DNA of 64,000 nucleotides from Longilinea arvoryzae (GTDB lineage: Bacteria; Chloroflexota; Anaerolineae; Anaerolineales; Anaerolineaceae): NCBI RefSeq assembly GCF_001050235.1, contig NZ_DF967972.1, positions 3,101,853 through 3,165,852 of the forward strand. The letters run 5' to 3'. The number at the start of each line of letters is the position of its first letter. Positions within the stretch are counted from its first letter, which is position 1. The notes under the pieces are model-generated. The model was not told the DNA's origin, did no database searches, and saw nothing but the letters and a program-made list of their open reading frames with translations. The translations under genes and the position numbers were made by a program. Below, one piece after another: positions 1-9,113 of this stretch.

Positions 1-384
1 GACCCCTTTGATGGCTGCTGCCCTTATCACAGGGATTGCTTCGAAGGTCTGGCCTCGGGTCCGGCTTTGAACCGCCGTTGGGGCGTTCCGGCCGAGAAGC
101 TGCCCCCCGACCACCCGGCCTGGGAACTCGAAGCGCATATTATCGCCCTGGCCTTGTCCACCTTCATATGCACGCTCTCACCCCAGCGCATCATATTGGG
201 CGGTGGGGTGATGGCCCAACACCAGTTATTTCCAATGATCCGCAAGCAGGTTGTCGAGATCTTGAACGGATATGTCCAATCCAAAACCCTGCTGGAGGAA
301 ACCGAGAGTTACATTGTTTCGCCCGGATTGGGGAACCAGGCCGGCTCCCTGGGAGCCATAGCCCTGGCGCTGAGGGGGTCGTAA
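1..384 (+). CDS. ROK family sugar kinase (fructokinase-like), C-terminal part
   Basis: The reading frame is open from base 1, so the gene starts upstream of the window and only about the last 127 residues are present. It begins with a Cys-rich zinc-binding segment (CCPYHRDCFEGLASGPAL), which is the ROK signature region as seen in ROK fructokinases. The SPQRIILGGGVM stretch that follows is the C-terminal ROK glycine motif. ROK kinases phosphorylate hexoses with ATP in the cytoplasm. The substrate cannot be settled from this fragment; fructose is the best guess from the CPYH form of the zinc motif. The gene converges on the pentose phosphate operon and shares a terminator with it. Confidence 0.85.
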   Translation, partial: DPFDGCCPYHRDCFEGLASGPALNRRWGVPAEKLPPDHPAWELEAHIIALALSTFICTLSPQRIILGGGVMAQHQLFPMIRKQVVEILNGYVQSKTLLEETESYIVSPGLGNQAGSLGAIALALRGS

Positions 385-425
385 AAAAACATCCCCTTTG
401 TTTTTTCAAAGGGGATGTCATTTTT
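384..425. terminator. Bidirectional Rho-independent terminator
   Basis: A perfect 12-bp stem (389-400 with 407-418) closes a T6 loop. It has an A-run on the left and a T-run on the right, so it can end transcripts from both the sugar kinase (+) and tal-pgi (-). It overlaps the stop codons of both genes. Confidence 0.9.
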
Positions 426-3210
426 AGATCAGATCTAGGATATCCGCGCTGGTCAGGTGAATGCGGATGGCTCGCCGCCCCCGACTGCGCAGGGCTTCCA
501 GGTCGCCCAACGCCTGGGCGCGTTCCAGCGTGGCAAAGCGGATGCCCTGTTCGGGAATTTCAAAATCGACCGTCGGATCCCGGGTAATCTGGATGAAAAC
601 GCCATTGTCACCGCCGCCCTTGTGCAACTGGCCGGTTGAATGCAGGAAACGCGGCCCGAAACCGAGCGTGGTGGCGCAGCCAGTGCGCACCAGCAGCACC
701 GAACGGACTTTTTGCAGCTTCGAAGCCGTACGCGGATTGCGCGGCAGATAAGCGTTCAAGGCCACATAATCGACGCCGGCTTTGGCCTGCTGCAGGAATG
801 CTTCGACCACATCGGCAATCGTCTTGGCGCCGTTCAGCCCTGGGAATTCCTGCCCATACACCCGGCCGCCCTCGCCTTCCCAGATGGCTTCGCCTTCATC
901 CAGTTTCCCGGATTTCTGGAAGGCGGCAATTTTTTGCTGGGTGCGCGTCTTGTTGTCCTGCACATCCGGCTGGTTGAACGCATCGACGCCCAACACCGCG
1001 CAGGCAATCGCAATGGCCACTTCCCAGCGGTAGAACTCGGCGCTCAAATCGTAGGTATCCTTTACCGGCAGCACCAGCGCGGGATGCCCGGCCGCGTGCA
1101 GTTTCTTGACTTGTTCGTCCAGGCTGCCGGTCAGACGGATGTAGACAAAGAGACGATCTTTGCTGTAGTTGCGCGGCGGAAGCAGCGTCTCCTGATCCAC
1201 AGGAATGATGCCCTTACCCTGTTTGCCGCTGCTCTCGGCCACCAGTTGTTCAAGCCAGGAGCCAAAAGCGGAGAATTCAGGGTCGGTCAGGATGGTAAGC
1301 TTGTCGCGTCCGGCCAGAGCCGCTTCGCCCAGGATGGCGCCCAGGACCAACCCTGGATTGCGACCGGCCGGCGTCGCGGGCGTGGATACGCTCATGACCC
1401 GCCCGGCGCGCGCCAGCCAGAGATCGAGATCGAGACCCAGCAGCCCGGCCGGCAGAATACCGAAGGCGATCAGCGCCGAATAGCGCCCGCCGACATTCGG
1501 ATCCGCCAGCACGACCTCACGGAAACTGCGTTCGCGAGCCTGTTTTTCAAGCATGCTGCCCGGATCGGTGATGGCGACAAAGTGCTCGCCGGCCTTTACC
1601 TTGCCCAGGCTGTGAACTGCCCGTTTCCAGAAGAAAGCCAGATGGGATTGAGTCTCGCTGGTCGAGCCGGATTTGCTGGAGACAATGAACAACGTCCGCG
1701 CCAGCGGCGCGCGCTGCGCGGCGGTCCGCACCTGCGCCGGATCGGTCGAATCCAAAATGGCCAGGTCCAATCCGGGTTTGTCGTTCGCGCTCTGCACGCC
1801 AAATGTCAGCCGCAGCACCTCCGGAGCCAGCGACGAGCCGCCCATGCCCAGCAGTAATGCGTGGGTATAGCCTTCCTGCTGACAATCGGCCAGAATGCGC
1901 TTCGCCTGCGAAATCAGGGCGCGGCTTTTTTCAGGCGCGCGCAGCCAGCCCACCCGCTGTAGAATTTCCTTCTGCTCGGCGGGATCCTCTGTCCACAGGG
2001 TCGGATCCGGCTGCCATAAGCGGCGCGCGGCATCGATATCCGTCAGGTTCTTGACGCGCCTGGCGATTTTTTCCTGTAAATCCCCCAATTCGGCCAGGCA
2101 GGCTGTCCGGCGGTCGTCGATGGTCTTCAACAACCCGGTAAAGGCGTCCGAAAAGGACTTTACGCCCTCTTCCTCGAGTTCGTCCGTGACCTGTTCCATG
2201 TGAATGCCCATGGCTTCGAGATCTGCCAGGGCCTTGCGCATGCCCGCCAAATCTTTTTCGATCGTGACGGCCGATTCGCCGTGGTCTTTGAAAGCAACCA
2301 GAGTTTGCGGGGGAACCGTGTTGACGGTATCCGGGGCGATCAATTCTTCGACGTAAATCACATCCCGATAATCCGGGTTCTTCGTGCTGGTGGAAGCCCA
2401 CAGCGGGCGTTGGGTTCGGCCGCCTTTGGCTTTCAGCTTTACAAAACGATCGGACCCGAAGATTTCCTGGAACTTTGCATAAGCCAGGCGGGCACTGGCA
2501 ATGGCCGCCTTTCCGCGCAGGCTCGCGGCCTGAGGCGCAGCGGTGCCCTCAGCCTGGATGACCTTTTCGAGCCGGCCATCCACCTTCGTATCGATGCGCG
2601 ATACGAAGAAAGATGCCACGGATGCGATCGAATCGATCGACTGTCCATGGGCGACCCGCTCTTCCAATCCTCTCAAGAAAGCGTCCATCACCTCAACGTA
2701 ACGCTGCAGGGAGAAGATCAGGGTCACATTGACGTTTATTCCAGCGGCGATTGCCTGTTGGATGGCCGGGATTCCGGCCCGGGTGGCCGGGATCTTCACC
2801 ATCAAATTCGGCCGGTCGACCAGCGCCCACAGCCGGCGCGCTTCAGAAACCGTGTTGACCGTATCGTTCGCCAGGTACGGGTTGACTTCGAGACTGACGT
2901 AGCCGTCCCCGCCGTGGGTGGAGTCGTACAGGGGACGGAATAGATCCGCCGCCGCCTGGATGTCCTCGACGGCCAGTTGCCAGAAAATATCCTCGGCTTT
3001 CCATCCGGCCCAGGCCATGGGTTTGAGGGCCGCGTCGTAATCGCTGGATTTGGCGATGGCGTTGTTGAAAATGGATGGATTCGAGGTCACACCGCGAATG
3101 TCGCCGTCCCGGATCATTTTCTCCAGCTCGCCATTTTCCAACAGGCGGCGTTGAATATTGTCATACCAGAGGGATTGTCCCAGTGCATGTAATGAATCGA
3201 TTCTTGACAT
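424..3210 (-). CDS. tal-pgi: Bifunctional transaldolase / glucose-6-phosphate isomerase
   Basis: A 928-residue fusion. Residues 1 to about 370 are a TalB-type transaldolase, with TSNPSIF near residue 42 and the Schiff-base lysine in LMVKIPAT (Lys139). Residues from about 385 on are a glucose-6-phosphate isomerase with SIS-type phosphate-binding motifs (LLGMGGSSLAPEV, VSSKSGSTSET). The fusion links the non-oxidative pentose phosphate pathway to upper glycolysis and is known in several bacterial phyla. The frame is open to 3276, but the start at 3210 follows GGGAGG at good spacing and matches the usual N-terminus. It is the third gene of tkt-rpiB-tal/pgi, 62 bases after rpiB. Confidence 0.95.
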   Translation of the reverse strand: MSRIDSLHALGQSLWYDNIQRRLLENGELEKMIRDGDIRGVTSNPSIFNNAIAKSSDYDAALKPMAWAGWKAEDIFWQLAVEDIQAAADLFRPLYDSTHGGDGYVSLEVNPYLANDTVNTVSEARRLWALVDRPNLMVKIPATRAGIPAIQQAIAAGINVNVTLIFSLQRYVEVMDAFLRGLEERVAHGQSIDSIASVASFFVSRIDTKVDGRLEKVIQAEGTAAPQAASLRGKAAIASARLAYAKFQEIFGSDRFVKLKAKGGRTQRPLWASTSTKNPDYRDVIYVEELIAPDTVNTVPPQTLVAFKDHGESAVTIEKDLAGMRKALADLEAMGIHMEQVTDELEEEGVKSFSDAFTGLLKTIDDRRTACLAELGDLQEKIARRVKNLTDIDAARRLWQPDPTLWTEDPAEQKEILQRVGWLRAPEKSRALISQAKRILADCQQEGYTHALLLGMGGSSLAPEVLRLTFGVQSANDKPGLDLAILDSTDPAQVRTAAQRAPLARTLFIVSSKSGSTSETQSHLAFFWKRAVHSLGKVKAGEHFVAITDPGSMLEKQARERSFREVVLADPNVGGRYSALIAFGILPAGLLGLDLDLWLARAGRVMSVSTPATPAGRNPGLVLGAILGEAALAGRDKLTILTDPEFSAFGSWLEQLVAESSGKQGKGIIPVDQETLLPPRNYSKDRLFVYIRLTGSLDEQVKKLHAAGHPALVLPVKDTYDLSAEFYRWEVAIAIACAVLGVDAFNQPDVQDNKTRTQQKIAAFQKSGKLDEGEAIWEGEGGRVYGQEFPGLNGAKTIADVVEAFLQQAKAGVDYVALNAYLPRNPRTASKLQKVRSVLLVRTGCATTLGFGPRFLHSTGQLHKGGGDNGVFIQITRDPTVDFEIPEQGIRFATLERAQALGDLEALRSRGRRAIRIHLTSADILDLI

Positions 3211-3272
3211 AAAACCTCCCAATGGATCCTGAAAACAGCCGGGTCGGGAAAACCCTGGCCCGGCCGTCGAAA

Positions 3273-3719
3273 TCAACCTTCTTCTTCCAATTTCTTCATC
3301 TTATTCACCCGGCGGACGAACCGCTCACCGCCGTCGAATTTGGCGTTCACAAAGGCCGTGACCAGTTCGCGCGTCAGCGCCGGACCGATGACCTGTCCGC
3401 CCAGGCACAGGACGTTCATGAAATCGTGCTCCACACCCTGGTGCGCCGAATAGGTGTCATGGCACAGGCCGGCGTAGATGCCCTTCATTTTATTGGCGGC
3501 GATGACCACGCCAACACCGGAACCGCACAGGATCACCCCGCGTTCAGCCTCGCCGCGCTGGATGGCCCGGCAGGCTTTTTCTGTAAAATCCGGAAAATCC
3601 ACACTGGTGGGGCTGTCGGTGCCAAAATCGAGCACTTCATGCCCCAGCTTGCGCAGGGTTTCGATTACGGTTGCCTTGATTGGAAAGCCGGCATGATCAC
3701 AACTAACGGCTACGCGCAT
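3273..3719 (-). CDS. rpiB: Ribose-5-phosphate isomerase B
   Basis: 148 residues, the normal RpiB/LacAB length. It interconverts ribose 5-phosphate and ribulose 5-phosphate. Visible motifs are SCDHAGF at the N-terminus (substrate-binding Asp-His), the catalytic cysteine in ILCGSGVGVVIAANK, and HDFMNVLCLGG further on. The start follows AGGAGA. It lies one base from the transketolase stop, so it is almost certainly translated from the same mRNA. Some relatives act on allose or galactose phosphates, but the transketolase and transaldolase neighbours favour the pentose role. Confidence 0.93.
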   Translation of the reverse strand: MRVAVSCDHAGFPIKATVIETLRKLGHEVLDFGTDSPTSVDFPDFTEKACRAIQRGEAERGVILCGSGVGVVIAANKMKGIYAGLCHDTYSAHQGVEHDFMNVLCLGGQVIGPALTRELVTAFVNAKFDGGERFVRRVNKMKKLEEEG

Positions 3720-3720
3720 A

Positions 3721-5739
3721 TTACTCTCCTACCATTCCCAACAAACCGTACGCCTGCCGGACGATTTCGTCCACCGTCAGGCCGAATTTCTCATAGATGG
3801 TTCGGGCGGGTGCCGAAGCCCCAAAATGATTGATTGCCATGATCTTGCCCTTCGGTCCAACCCAACGCTCCCAACCCATGCTCACCCCGGCTTCCACCGC
3901 AATACGCAAATCGGTCAATGGCGGAAGCACCTGGTCGCGGTAGCTCTGGGGTTGGTCTTCGAATAATTCCCAGCTCGGCATGGAAACAACGCGCACGCTG
4001 CGGCCACGGGTCGCCAGTTGGTACCCGGCTTCGAGCACCAGCGCCACCTCGGAGCCGGTTGCCATCAGGATGATCTCCGGCAGGCTGCCGCCCAAATCGG
4101 TCAGAACATAGGCGCCCCGAGGCAATTCGTTGGCCGGTGCAACCTGGCTGCGGTCGAAGGTCGGCACGGCCTGGCGGCTGAGCGCCAGCAGGGTCGGCCC
4201 GTTGCGCCGGCTGATCGCCACCTTCCAGGCTTCACTGACCTCGTTGGCGTCCGCCGGGCGCAATACCACCAGATTGGGGATGGCGCGTAATGCCGCCAGG
4301 TGTTCGATCGGCTGGTGGGTAGGCCCATCCTCGCCCAATCCGATGCTGTCGTGAGTCATCACCCAGATGCTCTGTAAATGCGATATCGCCGAAATTCGAA
4401 TGGCCGGCCGCGCGTAATCCGTGAAGACCAGGAAGGTCGCGCCGTAAGGGATCAGGCCGCCGTGATACGCCATACCGTTTACAATCGCGGCCATGGCATG
4501 CTCGCGCACGCCGAAATGAAAATTCCGGCCCTCGGGCGTTGCGGATTGGAAATCAGGCTGGCCCGCAATCCAGGTGTTGTTGGACGGCGCGAGGTCCGCG
4601 GAACCGCCCACCAGTTCGGGGATTTTTGCGGCCAGCGCGTTGATCACTTTTCCGGAAGCCGCCCGGGTGGCCATACCCTTCGCGTCCGCCGGGAAGGCAG
4701 GCAGGGCATCTTCCCATCCCTTGGGCAGCTCGCCCTTCAACCGGCGGTCCAATTCGGCGGCCAGGTCGGGATTCTGAGAAGCATAGTCTTTGAATTCGGT
4801 GTTCCAGGCATTTTCCAGTTCGGCGCCGGTTGTTTCAGCCTGCCGGTAGAAGTGAAGCACCTCATCCGGAATGTAGAAGCGCGGTTCGAGCGGCCAGCCC
4901 AGCTTCTTCTTGGCGCCGTTCAATTCTTCATCGCCTGGCGGCTCGCCGTGTGCCTTCGAGGTATCCTGGCGGGTCGGAAGGCCGAAGCCGATGTGCGTGC
5001 GGCAGATGATGAGGGAAGGCCGTGGATCCGCTTTGGCAGCCCGGATGGCGGCGTCGATGGCTTCGACGTCATTTCCATCCGCCACGTGCTGCACGTGCCA
5101 GCCGTAAGCCTCGAACCGTTTGCCGCGATCCTCGGTAAAAGCCAGGTCAGTGGAGCCGTCGATCGTGATGCGGTTGTCGTCGTACATGTAGATCAACTTG
5201 CCCAGTTTCAAATGCCCGGCCAGCGAGGCGGCTTCGGAAGCGACTCCTTCCATCAAATCACCATCCGTCACCAACGCGTAAGTGTAATGGTCGATGAGCT
5301 TGTGATCCGGCCGGTTGAATTCGGCAGCCAGGTGAGCTTCGGCGATGGCCATGCCAACGCCGTTCGCAAAACCCTGTCCCAGGGGTCCGGTGGTCGTTTC
5401 GACGCCAGGGGTCAGCCCATATTCAGGGTGGCCGGGCGTGCGGCTGCCCCACTGCCGAAAATTCTGCAATTCTTCCAAAGAAAGATCATAGCCGGTCAAA
5501 TGCAGCAGCGAATATAAAAGCATGGAGCCATGACCGCCGGACAAAACAAACCGATCGCGATTGGCCCATTTCGGGTTCTTCGGATTGTGACGCAGGTGAC
5601 GCGTCCAGATGGTGTAGGCAATAGCCGCGGTGCCCATGGGCAGGCCGGGGTGTCCGGAATTCGCCTTTTGAACACCATCCGCTGAGAGAAAACGAATGGT
5701 GTTGATGGCTAAATTTTGTAAATCCTGTGCTTCGGTCAT
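3721..5739 (-). CDS. tkt: Transketolase
   Basis: 672 residues, full length. This thiamine-diphosphate enzyme transfers two-carbon ketol units in the non-oxidative pentose phosphate pathway. The N-terminal half has [18 protein letters not shown] and the ThDP/Mg segment [12 protein letters not shown] with a downstream DDNRITIDG. The pyrimidine domain contains [15 protein letters not shown], the classical transketolase motif. The C-terminal domain closes with the conserved [17 protein letters not shown]. The start follows GAGGT. It is the first gene of the tkt-rpiB-tal/pgi operon, so one transcript covers all non-oxidative pentose steps except the 3-epimerase. Confidence 0.96.
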   Translation of the reverse strand: MTEAQDLQNLAINTIRFLSADGVQKANSGHPGLPMGTAAIAYTIWTRHLRHNPKNPKWANRDRFVLSGGHGSMLLYSLLHLTGYDLSLEELQNFRQWGSRTPGHPEYGLTPGVETTTGPLGQGFANGVGMAIAEAHLAAEFNRPDHKLIDHYTYALVTDGDLMEGVASEAASLAGHLKLGKLIYMYDDNRITIDGSTDLAFTEDRGKRFEAYGWHVQHVADGNDVEAIDAAIRAAKADPRPSLIICRTHIGFGLPTRQDTSKAHGEPPGDEELNGAKKKLGWPLEPRFYIPDEVLHFYRQAETTGAELENAWNTEFKDYASQNPDLAAELDRRLKGELPKGWEDALPAFPADAKGMATRAASGKVINALAAKIPELVGGSADLAPSNNTWIAGQPDFQSATPEGRNFHFGVREHAMAAIVNGMAYHGGLIPYGATFLVFTDYARPAIRISAISHLQSIWVMTHDSIGLGEDGPTHQPIEHLAALRAIPNLVVLRPADANEVSEAWKVAISRRNGPTLLALSRQAVPTFDRSQVAPANELPRGAYVLTDLGGSLPEIILMATGSEVALVLEAGYQLATRGRSVRVVSMPSWELFEDQPQSYRDQVLPPLTDLRIAVEAGVSMGWERWVGPKGKIMAINHFGASAPARTIYEKFGLTVDEIVRQAYGLLGMVGE

Positions 5740-5834
5740 GAAAACCTCTTCAATAATTCATCAATTTTCAGGAGAAGAAGGGTTTCAATACCCGACCGTC
5801 TCCTTTAAGGGGCAAATCGTTCGGAATTTCGTTT

Positions 5835-5843
5835 ATTCTACCA
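5835..5843 (-). promoter_or_regulatory. Candidate extended -10 promoter of the tkt operon
   Basis: On the minus strand the motif reads TGG-TAGAAT, an extended -10 without a good -35. It lies about 95 bases upstream of the tkt start. This is sequence inspection only. Confidence 0.45.
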
Positions 5844-5873
5844 TTAACTCATCTTTGATTTGGGTTTAGGGTG

Positions 5874-5907
5874 AGAAACGCGGCAACCTGATGGCTGCCG
5901 CGTTTCT
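5874..5907 (-). terminator. Hairpin downstream of copA
   Basis: A perfect 12-bp stem (5874-5885 with 5896-5907) sits 18 bases past the copA stop. There is no clear U-run after it on the minus strand, so it may be a weak terminator or a 3'-end stabiliser. Confidence 0.55.
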
Positions 5908-5924
5908 TAAATTGACCGGATCCA

Positions 5925-8369
5925 TCAATCGATCGCCTTGCGTTTCAGGCGCAGGCTGTTGGAGACCACGAAAATGCTGCTGAAAGCCATGGCTGCGGCC
6001 GCAAGCATGGGGTTCAGAAAGCCCAACGCGGCTGCCGGGATCAGAATGACGTTGTAGAAGAATGCCCAGAACAGGTTCTGCCGGATGACTTTCAGGGTAA
6101 GGTGCGAAAGCTTCACCGCGCGCACCACCCCGCGCAGGTCGCCGCTGATCAATGTAACGGGCGCGGCGGCCATGGCCACATCCGTGCCGGTGCCAATGGC
6201 GATGCCCACGTCCGCCTGCGCCAGCGCGGGCGCGTCGTTGATGCCGTCGCCGACCATGGCAACCACCGCTCCGGCGCCCTGCAGCTTCTTGACTTCGGCC
6301 GACTTGCCATCCGGCAGCACCTCGGCCAGCACTTCATCGACCTTCACCTGCCGACCGATGGCCTGAGCCGTTTTTTGGTTGTCACCAGTGATCATGGCAA
6401 CCTTCAAACCCAGGTCATGCAAATCCTGAATTGCTGAAATCGAACCTTCTTTAATAGTGTCTGCAACGGCGACGATGCCCTGTACCTGGCCGTCCATAGC
6501 CACCAGCATGGCCGTCTTGGCTTCGGCTTGCAGGCGTTCGATTTCCGATTCCAACCCGTTGAGGGTGATCGAATTCGACTGCATGTAGCGCAGGCTGCCC
6601 ACCGCTACCCGGCACCCGTCCACCTCAGCCGCGACGCCATTCCCGGCTTCGGCCTGGAACCCGGCCGGTTGACTCAACGCCAGGCCGCGATTGCCCGCCT
6701 CCGCGGTAATTGCTTCGCCCAACGGGTGTTCGCTGGCCTGTTCCACGCTGGCTGCCAGGCGCAGCAACTCGCCTTCCGGATTTGAAAATTGTCCTTTCCA
6801 CGCATTCGCCGTTACGATGTCCGTCACGGCGGGTTGGCCGCGGGTGATCGTGCCGGTCTTGTCCAGCACGACGGTGGAAATCTTGCCGGCCCGTTCCAAT
6901 GCCTCGCTGGAACGGAAGAGGATGCCCATCTCAGCCGCCTTGCCGGTGCCGACCATGACCGCCGTCGGCGTCGCCAATCCCATGGCGCACGGGCAGGCAA
7001 TGACCAGCACCGCCACCATGTGGATGAGCGCCCGGGTGAAGGCGTTGACGTCCGAACCTGCGGCGGGGGCAGGCACCAGGAACATCCAGACGGTAAACGT
7101 AATCAAAGCAATGCCGATCACAGCCGGCACGAAGAAAGCCGAAACCTGATCGGCCAGCTTTTGAATCGGGGCTTTGCTGCCCTGGGCTTCTTCGACCAAC
7201 CGGATGATCTGCGCCAGAGCAGTCTCACGCCCCACCCGGGTGGCCTCAAAACGCAGCGAGCCCAGTTTGTTGAGCGTCGCGCCGATCACCTTCTCACCCT
7301 GGAACTTCTCCACCGGCAGCGATTCACCGGTCAGCATCGACTCGTCCACACTCGAACGGCCTTCGATGACCACGCCGTCCACCGGGATCTTCTCGCCCGG
7401 GCGCACCGTGACGACATCGCCGACCAGAACATCCTCGACCGGCACTTCCAATTCGGCGCCATTTCGGATGATGCGCGCCGTTCTGGCCCGCAGCCCCATC
7501 AATTTCTTGATGGCTTCACTGGTGCGGCCCTTGGCGCGCGCTTCCAGGAACTTCCCGACCCGGATCAGGGTGATGATCACGGCTGCGGTTTCGAAATAGA
7601 CATGCCCCGGGATCAACCCCAGCATTACCGGGATGGAGTACAGGTAAGCGGTCGAAGAACCCAGCGCGATCAGCACGTCCATATTGGCCGAACCGTTGCG
7701 CAGGGATTTATACCCGTTCACGTAATATTGGCGGCCGACATAGAACTGGACCGGGGTAGCCAGGACGAACATCACCCAGTTCAGCCAGGCAGCGTGCGCC
7801 CATTCCATCGGGAGCAGGCCAAAATCGCGCGCCATGGCGAGCAAAAAAAGCGGGATGGTGAATATCAAACCGATGATCAGCAGCCGGCGCTGTTCCTGGA
7901 TCTCGGCTTCGCGCGCCTTCGCTTCGGCATCCTCACCTTCGCCACCGGTTTCCACGGCGCGAAAACCATTGGCCGCCACAACCTTGCGCAGGTCGGACTG
8001 GCTGACCAGGGTGGGAATATAATTTACGCGCGCTTTTTCGGTTGTGAAATTGACCGAAGCTTCACGCACGCCATCGAGTTTCGCGAGGGCTTTTTCCAGG
8101 CGTTTTGCGTCCTGGTCGTCGCTCATGCCGCGAATCAGCAGATCTGCTTCGCCCATCGCGACCCCATAACCCGCCCGCTCCACGCGTCCGATCAGGTCGG
8201 ACAATCCAGTCAACGTCGGGTCGAACTCAACCGTAGCCCGTTCCGAAGAAAGGTTCACCACGGCCATCTCGACGCCGTTCACTTTTTTTAGGTTGCGTTC
8301 GATCGTCGCCACGCAATTGGCGCAGGTCATGCCGGTGATGGGTAATACCACCTGTTTCGAATCGCTCAT
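5925..8369 (-). CDS. copA: Copper-translocating P1B-type ATPase
   Basis: 814 residues. This is a membrane ATPase that exports Cu(I). The first heavy-metal domain has the GMTCANC binding loop (Cys16, Cys19). The second repeat (about residues 80-150) keeps the fold pattern, but CxxC is replaced by DDQD after GMS, so it probably does not bind copper. Further motifs are the actuator TGES, the transmembrane CPC ([12 protein letters not shown]), the phosphorylation loop [10 protein letters not shown] and [14 protein letters not shown] in the nucleotide-hinge region. The start follows AGAGGT at a somewhat long spacing. It is the last gene of csoR-copZ-copA, which supports copper as the substrate. 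Confidence 0.95.
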   Translation of the reverse strand: MSDSKQVVLPITGMTCANCVATIERNLKKVNGVEMAVVNLSSERATVEFDPTLTGLSDLIGRVERAGYGVAMGEADLLIRGMSDDQDAKRLEKALAKLDGVREASVNFTTEKARVNYIPTLVSQSDLRKVVAANGFRAVETGGEGEDAEAKAREAEIQEQRRLLIIGLIFTIPLFLLAMARDFGLLPMEWAHAAWLNWVMFVLATPVQFYVGRQYYVNGYKSLRNGSANMDVLIALGSSTAYLYSIPVMLGLIPGHVYFETAAVIITLIRVGKFLEARAKGRTSEAIKKLMGLRARTARIIRNGAELEVPVEDVLVGDVVTVRPGEKIPVDGVVIEGRSSVDESMLTGESLPVEKFQGEKVIGATLNKLGSLRFEATRVGRETALAQIIRLVEEAQGSKAPIQKLADQVSAFFVPAVIGIALITFTVWMFLVPAPAAGSDVNAFTRALIHMVAVLVIACPCAMGLATPTAVMVGTGKAAEMGILFRSSEALERAGKISTVVLDKTGTITRGQPAVTDIVTANAWKGQFSNPEGELLRLAASVEQASEHPLGEAITAEAGNRGLALSQPAGFQAEAGNGVAAEVDGCRVAVGSLRYMQSNSITLNGLESEIERLQAEAKTAMLVAMDGQVQGIVAVADTIKEGSISAIQDLHDLGLKVAMITGDNQKTAQAIGRQVKVDEVLAEVLPDGKSAEVKKLQGAGAVVAMVGDGINDAPALAQADVGIAIGTGTDVAMAAAPVTLISGDLRGVVRAVKLSHLTLKVIRQNLFWAFFYNVILIPAAALGFLNPMLAAAAMAFSSIFVVSNSLRLKRKAID

Positions 8370-8398
8370 ATCTTTACACCTCTACCGTTAATCCGCAC

Positions 8399-8437
8399 AA
8401 CGAGCCGGTGCGATCCGCAGGGAGGAACCGGCTCGTT
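8399..8437 (-). promoter_or_regulatory. Intercistronic hairpin between copZ and copA
   Basis: An 11-bp perfect stem (8399-8409 with 8427-8437) lies in the roughly 100-base gap between copZ and copA, with no T-run after it. It is more likely an mRNA stabiliser or partial attenuator, giving more chaperone than ATPase, than a full stop. Confidence 0.5.
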
Positions 8438-8470
8438 TCGGATAGCGGACTACCTTTTTTGTGTTTTTTT

Positions 8471-8677
8471 TCAGGCCGCGACCGGGTAATTGATCTCGGC
8501 CAGCAATTCCTTGATCTTTTCTTCCGTGGCCGGAATATCGAACTCGACGGTCACATTCTTGTTGTCCAGGGTTGCCTCCACCCGGCTCACACCGGGCAGT
8601 TCGCTCAATTCACTCTGGATCGTGTGGACACAATGTCCGCAAGAGATCGCGGGGACGTGGTAGGTAATGGTTGTCAT
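8471..8677 (-). CDS. copZ: CopZ-like copper chaperone (HMA domain)
   Basis: 68 residues forming one heavy-metal-associated domain. The metal site is SCGHC near residue 13, preceded by an ordinary beta strand. CxHC rather than CxNC is seen in some copper chaperones. It would carry Cu(I) in the cytoplasm to CopA. The start follows AGGAGT. It sits between csoR and copA on the same strand. Metal identity is inferred from these neighbours. Confidence 0.88.
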   Translation of the reverse strand: MTTITYHVPAISCGHCVHTIQSELSELPGVSRVEATLDNKNVTVEFDIPATEEKIKELLAEINYPVAA

Positions 8678-8706
8678 GGGTTACTCCTAATCGAGATAAT
8701 CAAGAA

Positions 8707-8976
8707 TCAGACTTTGTTGCCTGCGTCGAAAATATCGGCGATTTCCTTCAGCACGCGTTCGCGCTCATTCGGATCTTCGCCTCGAATGGCAGTGATGACA
8801 CAGCTGTTCAGGTGGTTATCGAGGACCATCGTCGAGACCTTATTCAGCGCGGCTTGCACTGCCTGGATCTGCCGGATCACATCGATACAATAAGCGCCTT
8901 CTTCCATCATGCGTTGGATACCGCGCAGATGGCCTTCGGCCGTTTTCAAACGCACAATTGCTTCAGAATTCGCCAT
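8707..8976 (-). CDS. csoR: Copper-sensing repressor of the CsoR/RcnR family
   Basis: 89 residues, all-helical DUF156 fold. It carries the copper-binding set Cys30, His55 and Cys59 with exactly the spacing of the M. tuberculosis sensor (C-x24-H-x3-C), which separates it from nickel and formaldehyde sensors. It is the promoter-proximal gene of csoR-copZ-copA. An operator-like G/C tract lies between its -10 element and its start, so autoregulation is expected: apo-CsoR binds DNA and Cu(I) releases it. Confidence 0.93.
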   Translation of the reverse strand: MANSEAIVRLKTAEGHLRGIQRMMEEGAYCIDVIRQIQAVQAALNKVSTMVLDNHLNSCVITAIRGEDPNERERVLKEIADIFDAGNKV

Positions 8977-8993
8977 ATCTTCTCTCTCTTATA

Positions 8994-9015
8994 CCCCCTC
9001 CCCGGTGGGGGAGGG
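8994..9015 (-). promoter_or_regulatory. Candidate CsoR operator
   Basis: An inverted repeat of C-rich and G-rich arms (8996-9003 with 9008-9015, 4-base spacer) flanked by A/T. This resembles known CsoR boxes (TACCCC...GGGGTA type). It lies just downstream of the -10 of the csoR promoter, so binding would block initiation. Confidence 0.7.
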
Positions 9016-9026
9016 AATTCCACTTA

Positions 9027-9055
9027 ATAATATCAATTAACCTCCAATTTGTCAA
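9027..9055 (-). promoter_or_regulatory. Promoter of csoR-copZ-copA
   Basis: On the minus strand TTGACA (9050-9055), a 17-base spacer and TATTAT (9027-9032) make a near-consensus sigma-A promoter. The expected start near 9020 falls at the edge of the CsoR operator. Confidence 0.8.
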
Positions 9056-9078
9056 TATATTGAGTATAATTTTTCCGC

Positions 9079-9107
9079 TTGACACAGTTCTCCCATCTCA
9101 ATAGGAT
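9079..9107 (+). promoter_or_regulatory. Candidate promoter of the tlpA-folK operon
   Basis: TTGACA (9079-9084), 17 bases, TAGGAT (9102-9107). The predicted +1 is at about 9114, the A of the start codon, which would make a leaderless mRNA. A second possible -10, TATAAT at 9065-9070, has no good -35. The AGGA inside the -10 could instead act as a ribosome-binding site if transcription starts upstream. Confidence 0.45.
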
Positions 9108-9113
9108 TGATCT

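Noticed and set aside
640..1857. Long plus-strand open frame opposite tal-pgi
   Set aside because: It lies entirely antisense to the well-supported fusion enzyme, has no family motif and is a by-product of high-GC codon use.
4378..5517. 379-codon plus-strand frame opposite tkt
   Set aside because: Antisense shadow of transketolase with no motifs.
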